From: Pelagophyceae sp. CCMP2097
Lineage: Eukaryota > Sar > Pelagophyceae
Reading direction: 5' to 3'
Assembly (NCBI GenBank): GCA_026770575.1
Contig: MU657186.1
Span: 369,888-419,568, forward strand
DNA: 49,681 nt
Part shown: positions 42,492 to 49,681 of the stretch, piece by piece
Layout: each line of letters begins with the position of its first letter
Position numbering within the stretch: the first letter of the stretch is position 1
The notes under the pieces: model-generated
What the model was told of the DNA's origin: nothing
Database searches by the model: none
What the model saw: the letters and a program-made list of their open reading frames with translations, nothing else
Translations under genes and position numbers: made by a program

Positions 42492-44164
42492 TCACCGCGC
42501 GTGGAACTGGAGGATGAGGACGGACGTGTTGTCGGTGCCGTTCTTCTGGTTGACGCAGTCGTCCACCAACGCCTTTGCGACTTTTTCGAGCGTCCAGTCG
42601 TGACGCGCGCCGCCGCCGTCGTACGACGCGCCCGCCGATACACGGCAACGCACGAACTGCGCCGCGTCGATCGTGTTGAACCGCGTCCACAGGCCTAGTT
42701 TCATGTGTGAAACCGCGTCCGGAGGCCGAGCCGACGCGTGGAACCGCGTCCGGAGGCCGAGCCGCAGAGCGGTGCCGCGCGAGACACGCCGCACCGTCGC
42801 AGGCCAGGATGAGCAGCTCGTCGCGCGGCGCCTCGAGCGAGAGCCGCACTTTGATGTCTGGATCGGCCTAGAGAAGGGCCGCGTCCAACGCCTTGAATCA
42901 TGGCCTTTGTGCAGTCTTTGTGAGCCGACTTTGTGGGCCTCGGGTGCCTCCTCGGAAGAACTCACGTTGATGGCGCACTTGGCTGGATCCTTGACGGCCT
43001 TCCCATTTGTTCGCTTGAGCGCCGCGTCGCCAAAGGACCTCGAGACCTCCATGGCGCCGCCGACGCGGCCGCCCGCGTCGACGAAGCCGCCGGCCGCGAC
43101 GATTCTAGCGCGCTCGGCGGGCGCCGCCGCTTTGTGGTCCGTCGTCAACAAAATGGCGCGCGCCGCCGGCGGCGCCTCGCCAGAACCGAGCTGCCACGGG
43201 AAGCGGTGCTGGAACCGCTGCGAGACGCCCGACGCGCCAGAGACGTCAGTCTCGCCGAGCGCGTCGTTTTGCCGCGGCGCAGCCGCCTGCGCCGCGCGTC
43301 CGCCCAGGCACGAGTCTCCGTGAGACACGGCGCGACGGCGGCGCCCCCACGCGCGCGGGCGCGGTCCTCGAGGGCGCCTCAGAGGCCTCGGCTTCTCGGC
43401 TCCCGGGGCGTACTTGGTCTTGGGCGTCGCGGCGGACGAGGACGGCGCGCGAGTCGCCGATATTGATGACGTGGACGTCGTCCTGGACAATCACGCACGC
43501 GACGCAGCAGCAGCCCTGCGAATCGTGCGCGGACACGGCGCAGACGTCGCGCTCCACGGATGCGCAGGCGCGCCGCAGCGCGGCCTGGACTTTCTTCTTC
43601 GAGTGCCTACCGCAAAATTCGAACAAAAGGATCCGCAGAGGCCGCCGCCCGCGCGGCGGCGCACCACGCGTGCGCCTGCTGCGGCGGCTTTCGCAGCGCG
43701 CCCAGCTCTGCGGCGACGTGTTTCGGCAGCAGGTCTGCCGCGGCGTCCGCGACGGCTCGGCCGTTGTGGCCGTCGAGAACGGCGTAGATCTCGACGCGTG
43801 CGTCCTCCGGCAGGTCCGGGAGGAGCAGCCGAAACGCGGCGGCGTCGACGGAAACATGCGCGTCCTCCATCTTCGCGCGGCGTCCCTGGTGCGTCGCCGC
43901 CGCGACAGTGACTTTGACGCGGTGCGGCTTGAGGCCACCGGCAGTTGCGCCCGCGGCCGACTTGCGCTTCGACGGCGCGGCGGCGGCGCCCTCCGGCGAG
44001 CCGCACTCCGGGCGCGGCCGCTTCGCCGCTGTCGCGGGCGCGGCGTCGCCGCCCTCCGACGAGCTGGGAAGTGCCGGGCCGCGTTCGCGGAGCGCGGCCG
44101 CCGGCGAAGCGCCCGGCACCTTGGGCGGCGCCGTCGCGGGGGGCAAGTCGCCGAAGAGGTCCAT
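42492..44164 (-). CDS. PP2C-type Ser/Thr protein phosphatase
   Basis: Exons 43665-44164, 43414-43606, 42966-43286, 42795-42867 and 42492-42694 give 429 residues. Start MDLFGDLPPATAPPKVPGAS, then a disordered region with a basic P-S-K-R-K. PP2C motifs: GRRAKMEDAHVSVD, YAVLDGHNGR (metal Asp/Gly), NIGDSRAVL, LLTTDHK, GGAMEVSRSFGD, L-I-L-A-C-D-G-L-W and a final metal Asp in K-N-G-T-D-N-T-S-V-L-I-L. All intron ends are GT-AG. Intron 4 (42695-42794) contains copies of the exon 5 start. Role: metal-dependent dephosphorylation in signalling. Confidence 0.88.
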
Positions 44165-44345
44165 CGCCGGGCACGGACGCGCGTCCCTCCTCCCCGCCCT
44201 GCTCGTCCACGACACGCGTCGCGTAAGCCCTCCCCTCGCCGCCTCGCCTTCTTGCCCTGCGGGGCCCGAATATTTCGACTCGCAGAGCTTTGTCGGGGGC
44301 TGGCTCCAGGCTCCGCGCGGTTCCCTGGCAAAAAAATTGGGGCAT

Positions 44346-44403
44346 GGTTGCTTGCTTAAAATCCACCCTGGGTGGGTTGCTTGCTTAAAATCCACCCTGG
44401 GTG
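44346..44403. repeat. Perfect 29-bp tandem duplication with internal palindrome
   Basis: 44346-44374 and 44375-44403 are identical. Each unit contains GCTTGCTTAAAATCC and the palindrome CCACCCTGGGTGG (6+1+6). They lie about 180 bp upstream of the PP2C start and could be a promoter element. Confidence 0.85.
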
Positions 44404-44624
44404 GGGCTGCCCCGAAAGGGCATGGTTCTGCTCGCGCGATCTTAAGTAGTCGTGATGAAGGCGGTAAATTTGGCTTCACGATAGAGTGCAGGCCTTTGAG
44501 ATGAGTGGAGACGCGTTCCCGGGGTGAGACGAATGGCCCGGGTGGTGGTCCGCCTGGTACGACGCGCCGCCGTTGCGGGGCGGTTTTCGTGCACTCCGCG
44601 GCGCCTAAAGGGAGAAGCGCGCTT

Positions 44625-46427
44625 TCAAAGGCGGCCGCAAAGGGCCGCAAAGCCGCAAAGCCGGCGCGCGCGGCCGCAAGGCAGAAGCAGAAGCCAGAAA
44701 CGCCGCCCGCGGCGCACCTGCGCGTCTTCCTTCTGAGCATCTTCGGGTGGGTACGCCGGTTTCTCCTCGACGACGATCCTGCGGGCGGTCGCGCTCGGAG
44801 CCGCGCGCGCTCTTTGTACAGTAGCCTTCCGGGTACCACTCACGAAAGGACTTCAGTGAGGCAGGCGGAATACTTCTTCGGCTGGATGTAGAGGTCGTAG
44901 CCCAAACCGGCGAGGAAGTGGCGCTCCATGAGGTTGACTTCCCGCAGCTCGAGGGCGCGCGCCGTCGGCAGGACGCATTTCCAGGCAATCGTAAAGTCAA
45001 TGTTGCGCAAGCACCGCTCGTCCCAGAACTTTTGCGCGATCATGAGCGCGCAGAGCAGGTACCGGCGCCACGTCCGAGTCTCCGGCCTAAAAGAGAAACG
45101 TCGCCGAAAGCGGCCCGACGGCCAAGACACCAATAGACACAAATCTTCTCCTTCAAAGTCAAAGTCAAAAGGCGGCGCGCTGCTCTAGCGGGCGTGCAAA
45201 CGGGCGGTCCGACGACGCACTTGAGGTACGGATGGTACGAAAGAATGCGGATCAGTAAAATCAACGCGATGACCTACGCGCGTTTTCGGGCGCCACGAGG
45301 CGGCCGCGGCGCGCCAAAGGACGCACGTTGCACTCGAGCGTGTACTGGCATATGCGTGCCATGTCGACCAAAAACTCGTTGATGTTGTGCATCCTGTGCG
45401 CGTCCGTTGAGTGGCACAAAACCCCACGTGTTGAGTACCCCCCCGCCGGCCTTCGGGCAGCGGCGGCCTTGCGCGCGGCCGGACTCACGTCGCCGCCGCG
45501 CCGACGTCGCAGGCGAAGACGTCGAGCGGGCTCGGCTTGCCCGGCGTTGGTATGCTCGGCTGGCCGCCCGCAGCGTCCGCCGGCTCCGTGTCGCCGATCA
45601 TAAACTCTAGCAGCGCCGAGATGCCTACGGCGGCGAACGTGCGCGCGCCGCCGCCGGGGGGGGGCGCGGGGGGGGGGCGCCTCCGGTAGGCGACGCGCGT
45701 CCGGGCGCGCCGCGCGCCCCGAGCGTCCTTCCCGGGCGCGCCCCTCCGGCGGCGCACCGAGGAAGAGCTGCGGCGTGCTGGACTGCGCCAGCAGCTCCTT
45801 GCTGAGCTCGCCGTGCTGCAGGCCCATGCGCGAGGCCCAGACGGCGTCGAGGTCGCCGTCGGCGGTCAGCTTCTGCTCGGGCTGCGCGGGCGCAGCGGCG
45901 GCGCTGCGCGGCCGCGCGTCGCGCCGCCGTTGGAGGGCGCGCAGGGAGCGCGCGCGGGGCGCGCGGGGCGCCACTCACTGGCCGTTGCCGTCCCTTCGTC
46001 GCTTCGTCTCGCACGCGGCCTCGAGCGGCCGTTTCCGGGACCGCGCGGACCCTAGCAGCGCGCGCTCGAGGCGGCGCCCGGCGGCGCGCGTCGCGGGCGA
46101 GGCGCCGCCGCGGGCCGCGCGACCGGCGGGCCCGCCCGCGCCGGGGCCCCGGCGCGCGGCGCCGGACGCGGGCGCGCACCAGGCGAGCCGTCGTCGTCGC
46201 CGCCGTCCTCGGGGCGCGGCGCGGGCCCTGCGTTTGGGCGGATCGCGCGGGCCGGCGCGGCCCCGCGGACGCGGCGACGCACGGGCCGAGGCCTTTGTGA
46301 TCTTGGGCGTCTCCGCCATCGAGAGCTCGCGCTCCCACTGCGAAACATTGCCGTCGAGCTCTAGGTCATGCTCCCACGCGGCGAGCTGATCCTCGACGCT
46401 AAAGGCGCCCGCGCCCGGGGGCGGCAT
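44625..46427 (-). CDS. Cyclin, PHO80/cyclin-Y-like, seven exons
   Basis: Exons 45979-46427, 45758-45903, 45489-45624, 45327-45393, 45221-45273, 44844-45086 and a last exon from about 44812 to 44625. Start MPPPGAGAFSVEDQLAAWEH, then an Arg/Pro-rich disordered part. The cyclin box begins M-H-N-I-N-E-F-L-V-D-M-A-R-I-C-Q and Y-T-L-E-C-N, continues I-L-L-I-R-I-L-S-Y, and then T-W-R-R-Y-L-L-C-A-L-M-I-A-Q-K-F-W-D-E and NLMERHFLAGLGYDLYI. The W-R-R-Y-L-L and K-x-W/F-D-E patterns are those of cyclin Y/PHO80-type cyclins. The last exon (ARRIVVEEKPAYPPEDAQKE) uses a 32-nt intron and is less sure. The intron at 45625-45757 has long G/C runs. Role: activating subunit of a CDK. Confidence 0.8.
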
Positions 46428-46815
46428 GGGCCCCGCGCGGCGGGGGCGCGCCGCCGAGCCGGGCACTCCTCACTGTCCGCTGAAGGCTGATCGAGAGTCA
46501 ATGGGTTGAACAGAGTGCATTTATATTCTGAGGCCCAAGCTTTTTTTTGGTTACCCCTGACCTTCAATAATAGGATTCTTATTAGCCCCACCCAGGGAAG
46601 ACTTTTTTTAAAAGCAAGGAAATCCGGATGAACCCTTGAACCAGCGCTCCGGAGCTGCTGCAAAAAGAGTCTGACAAAAAAAACTTCATGAACAGCATGA
46701 TGCAAATGCCCCAAAATTTAGTAAGTTGGTAGTTCTCAACGGCGAGATAACGACCACAAAATGGAGCCCATAATCCTTACTTAACGCAAAATTTTCAGAG
46801 ACGGCGCGCACGTCG
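46428..46815. other. AT-richer intergenic region
   Basis: No gene. Contains runs such as CAAGCTTTTTTTTGG and GACTTTTTTTAAAAGC. Being upstream of the cyclin gene it may hold its promoter. TTCAG at 46796-46800 could be the acceptor of the exon that follows. Confidence 0.35.
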
Positions 46816-46989
46816 ATGGTAATGCCTCGAGCGAGCCGACTCGAGGCCATCCCGGCCGCGAGGCCCGACCAGGACGCTTCGGGGCTCGCGCCGGACCTTT
46901 TGGAGATTCTGAGGCCCCTCTCGGCGCACGGCGCGGCCGAAGAGGACGTGCGGCGACGACGCGCGGGCGACGACGCCAACGCCTTTTAG
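46816..46989 (+). CDS. Possible 3' exon or small ORF, 57 residues
   Basis: A short frame ATG 46816-TAG 46989 reads MVMPRASRLEAIPAARPDQD then A-S-G-L-A-P-D-L-L-E-I-L-R-P-L. AAAATTTTCAG ends 15 bp before the ATG, so it may be the last exon of a gene whose upstream part I cannot find. Composition is protein-like. No family recognised. Confidence 0.3.
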   Translation: MVMPRASRLEAIPAARPDQDASGLAPDLLEILRPLSAHGAAEEDVRRRRAGDDANAF

Positions 46990-47151
46990 ATTTGAGAGGT
47001 CCGCCTTTGCTACCTTCGGTTCGGTGCAGTGCTCTCAGCATCGAGTCCGTCTGGCTTCTCGTCGCAACCAAACCGGACTCGGAATCGGACTCGGACGCGG
47101 GCTCGCCCGTGTCTCGGCGCAGGACGACCATTCTCGACCGAGAGCTCGCCC

Positions 47152-47945
47152 TCACGATGGAGCGCCCTGGAGGATGCCCATGCCCGAACTGATGCAGAGC
47201 CCGCTCCCCACCACGAGGCCGAGCACAATCAAGACGCGCCACCGCGGCGCCGCGTCGCACCACGAAAGCGCCGGCGCCGCGTCGCGCCGCGAAAGCGCCG
47301 GCGCCGCATCGAGCACGCCCTCGGAGAGCGGCGCGGCATCGTCCTCGGAGAGCGGCGGGGCATCGTCGGCGCCCGCACCGGGGCTGTGCCGCCCGGGCCA
47401 GCTGGACCGGTACGGCACGAGGACTCGCGCGGTTTCGCCCACTTCCGACGAGTTCGCGCACCTCGCCACCGGTGCGGGCGACTACGGCTTGTCTTGCGTC
47501 GAAGCCGACGACAAAAGCAGATCCAAGTCGCCTAGGGTCGCGTAACACGCCGGCCGCGGGCTCTCGCTTTCAAGCTCGCTTCAGCCTGAGCGCCCACGGC
47601 CGGCACCCCTCGCGCCAAAAATATTTGGGAACCCCGGCGGCCTCGCGGCGGCCGGCGGTCCCGGGGCGCGGGGCGCGCACCGGCGCGCGAAACCTGGCCG
47701 AGCGCGGCGAGCGCCAAGCCCCGAGCGGCCTCATTTTGCGGCGCGCCGTGCACTTTGCGCCGCTCGCCGCCGCCGAGGACGACCTTGTCGACGCGCCAGC
47801 GCGTTTCGTCCAGGTCGCCGAACATGGTCCTCCGGTACCGCGCCCTGCCCGCGGTGATCGAGCCCGCCGAGCGAGAGAACCGAGTGAGCTTGAAGAAGGA
47901 GTCAGCAAAAGATGAATCAGCAAAGGGTTTTGATATTATGACCAA
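47152..47945 (-). CDS. Possible single-pass membrane protein (model unresolved)
   Basis: Minus-strand frame ending at 47152 reads a repeated D-A-A-P-A-L-S segment, then W-R-V-L-I-V-L-G-L-V-V-G-S-G-L, a clear hydrophobic helix, and ends G-I-L-Q-G-A-P-S. Another frame upstream on the same strand begins MFGDLDETRWRVDKVVLGGG at about 47826 and may be an earlier exon. Splice sites between them are not fixed. The repeats at 47256-47366 lie inside it. Confidence 0.3.
47256..47366. repeat. Short coding-type tandem repeats (24-27 bp)
   Basis: CGTCGCACCACGAAAGCGCC is followed by the related CGTCGCGCCGCGAAAGCGCC. Then TCGGAGAGCGGCGCGGCATC is followed by TCGGAGAGCGGCGGGGCATC. Two families of near-perfect pairs lie side by side; on the minus strand they give D-A-A-P and S-E-D-D-A-A-P repeats. 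Confidence 0.75.
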
Positions 47946-48449
47946 TAATTGCTATGACGAGCAAAAACTGGATTTACCCCCAAATTTGCATAATCCCTAG
48001 AGCGCCAATATTTTGAAGGGGTCTAACTTCTACTTTTCGTCATTTTTCGGCGTCATTTTTCGGAGTGAAACTTCAAGCATCGGGATTAACTTCAACCCCA
48101 AGGGGTAGCGAAAAAACATGTGGGCCGCAACATGACACATTGACGTTCAACTCAAAAATCAAGTTAGTTATTTCCCAACGGTCATAAAACGGACATTAAA
48201 GGAGCCCATAAACGGCCCTGATGGAGCCATAACCTCCCGCCAAGCCCTGGCTTAAGCTTGCGCTGCTGCGATGAAGCCCCGCGGCGCGGCCATGTCGAAG
48301 CTCGATTGGGCCAATGTCGGTGTGTTTTCTCGTTTTTTTGAATTTCTCGCTTGACGGACCTGGCCCGAGCACGATAGTATCGAAAATACCGTTGTGCCGA
48401 GCGTCCGTCTAAGAGCGATTTTAATTGATTCCTAATTTAATCTCGGTCT

Positions 48450-48522
48450 ATTCTGAATCGATGCCAGAATCGATTCTCACACGATTTGAATAGACCCTGG
48501 AATCGATTCAGAATCGATTCAA
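48450..48522. repeat. Cluster of GAATCGATTC palindromes (copy A)
   Basis: Perfect GAATCGATTC decamers at 48467-48476, 48500-48509 and 48511-48520, plus the partial GAATCGATG at 48455. A second cluster is at 49021-49078. Confidence 0.85.
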
Positions 48523-49020
48523 ATGACGACCATAACCCATAAAAAGAAAATAATTACAAATTCTGGCAAAAAAGTAGTCTCGAACTCAGACCCATACTAT
48601 CACCACTAAACATAAATGAGTCGCGTCCGACCCAATTTTGTTATTCGGGTCTCTAGTGTGCATCTTTCATCCAGATTCGAACCCGCGTTCCGGCGGGCGA
48701 GTCTCGATCAATTACTTGACTGCATCTATGGTATCCTCTCACAACATCTGGTGCACTGTGAACTGTCACAGCTTGCATTACAAGTTTCCCTTTGGTATAT
48801 AAACTGTGTATTCAGAGGTCCACAACCCATCTCCCTCTCCGAGCGCGCTGCGCGCGCTTCGCGCGCGCGCAGCGCGCGCAGCGCACCAAGCGCGAGGCCC
48901 CAGCGGCCGTCGCGGTGGCCGTTTCGAGTCGGACTCGGACTCAGAGTCCACTGGCAATCGCCGGAACGCGCGAAGGCATTCGCGTCACGGCCATTCGCGC
49001 AATTCGGACAAGGCGGATTC

Positions 49021-49079
49021 GAATCGATGCTGAATCGATTCCGAATCGATTCTCGATCAAATCCAGCTGGAATCGATTA
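49021..49079. repeat. Cluster of GAATCGATTC palindromes (copy B)
   Basis: Perfect decamers at 49032-49041 and 49043-49052, flanked by GAATCGATG at 49021 and GAATCGATTA at 49070. Together with copy A it frames a 500-bp segment. Confidence 0.85.
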
Positions 49080-49319
49080 CTTTCGCTCTTAGACGTCAAA
49101 TGGCGTTTATCGCTAAATATCAACTATCGCAAATCACGCTTAAAGTATCGGATTCGGACTCGCCGCGTCAGCGCGCGTCGAATGCGCTAAGTGGCGTCTA
49201 AAATCTCAAAAAAATATAATTTTTGTGGTTTTCAAAAATTGTAATGATTTTCAAGAAATGCATTGATTTTCAGACAAAGGGATAGCCCCTACGGGGTCCC
49301 TAATAGACAGGTTCACTTT

Positions 49320-49500
49320 TTCTGAACTTGTTCAGAATTTGTTCAGAAAACGAAAATACACAGTTCTGAACAGTTCTGAACTTGTTCAGAAAGCCGGTTT
49401 CTGAACTCTGAGTTCATCTGCAGAGTTTTTTTTCAGAAACCGGCTTTCTGAGTTCATAAATCGACTTTCTGAACAAGACTTAGTTTAGAACTGTTCAGAA
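49320..49500. repeat. Dense TTCTGAAC/GTTCAGAA cluster with a 20-bp perfect hairpin
   Basis: TTCTGAAC or its complement GTTCAGAA occurs nine times in 181 bp (starts 49320, 49330, 49341, 49364, 49374, 49384, 49399, 49467, 49493). The arms 49386-49405 and 49432-49451 are perfect 20-bp inverted repeats (CAGAAAGCCGGTTTCTGAA core) around a 26-base loop. The palindrome TGAACTCTGAGTTCA spans the inner edge of the left arm and the start of the loop. Confidence 0.9.
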
Positions 49501-49681
49501 CTAACCTTGCACATTGGAAAACATTAAAAATAATTTTAATGAGGATTCGTTCAAATCCAGATCAGGTTCGAAATGCCGCCGGTGGGATTCGGTGGTTGCT
49601 CGACGTAGCCTTCTTACACACGGCCGTACGCGGCCATCGGCGCCGGGTGAACGAAAATCCGAGGTCTCCTTGGGTGGTAAC

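Larger units (their letters stand above)
47990..49681. other. AT-rich, gene-poor region
   Basis: GC content falls sharply after about 47.9 kb. No ORF here has recognisable features; the longest (48616-49092, plus) is Arg/Ser-rich and crosses a low-complexity GCGCGC palindrome at 48840-48885, so I do not call it a gene. TATATAAA at 48797-48804 is TATA-like. Palindromic repeat clusters are listed separately. The region could be a young insertion, a decayed mobile element, or intergenic DNA. Confidence 0.5.

Noticed and set aside
48660..48690. tRNA-like B-box (GGTTCGAATCT) on the minus strand
   Set aside because: The T-stem does not pair and no acceptor stem or anticodon arm can be folded; the similar word at 8803-8812 in the eIF2B intron also fails.
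48616..49092. 158-residue plus-strand ORF in the AT-rich end
   Set aside because: Crosses a GCGCGC palindrome and palindromic repeats, has no motif and no protein-like composition.
1..49681. CRISPR array, bacterial operon or integrated viral genome
   Set aside because: No regularly spaced repeats with spacers, no bacterial-type gene strings, and no capsid, polymerase or integrase gene was seen.

Overview
This is a GC-rich nuclear window from a eukaryotic alga. It carries spliced protein-coding genes with short introns, a light-harvesting (fucoxanthin-chlorophyll type) protein, and three proteins that begin with a signal peptide followed by the A/G-Phe cleavage motif of secondary (red-alga-derived) plastids. 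Together these point to a photosynthetic stramenopile. The style of the WD40 repeats, the MYND-RING-Sel1 gene and the overall composition recall pelagophytes such as Aureococcus; that last step is inference. No rRNA, tRNA, CRISPR array or bacterial operon was recognised.

Layout. 1-3.1 kb: the end of a secreted MRH-like protein, a broken duplicated gene region and a WD40 gene. 3.3-10.7 kb: heat-shock-factor-like protein, MDP-1-type HAD phosphatase, PPIL3-type cyclophilin, eIF2B gamma and a plastid-type fatty-acid-hydroxylase-superfamily protein. 10.9-16.1 kb: F-box/LRR protein, Xaa-His dipeptidase (PepD, M20), an orphan stretch and a second, frameshifted WD40 gene. 16.2-23.5 kb: RAD54/SNF2-like ATPase, SNAP-25-like double-SNARE protein with an extra C-terminal domain, a small mitochondrial ATP synthase subunit, a Rab GTPase and a broken MYND-RING-Sel1 gene. 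23.7-33.9 kb: DDX27/Drs1 helicase, cation-diffusion-facilitator-like transporter, MFS transporter and a giant low-complexity coiled-coil protein. 34.5-46.4 kb: copper P1B-ATPase, UbiA prenyltransferase, small orphan ORFs, LHC/FCP, PP2C phosphatase and a PHO80/cyclin-Y-like cyclin. 46.5-49.7 kb: few convincing genes, AT-richer, with striking short palindromic repeat clusters.

The genes do not form a pathway. They group loosely into nuclear and RNA housekeeping (eIF2B gamma, DDX27, RAD54-like, PPIL3, HSF), membrane traffic (SNAP-25-like and Rab, 1 kb apart), transport (Cu-ATPase, CDF-like, MFS) and plastid functions (LHC, hydroxylase, MDP-1). Many genes sit head-to-head with 0.2-0.5 kb between starts, and several pairs end tail-to-tail within 25-40 bp.

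Exon models were built by hand from reading-frame continuity, splice signals and family alignment remembered from general knowledge. About half of the splice donors begin GTGCG, and about five introns can only be made to fit with GC-AG boundaries. Exon coordinates are therefore good hypotheses rather than transcript-verified facts.
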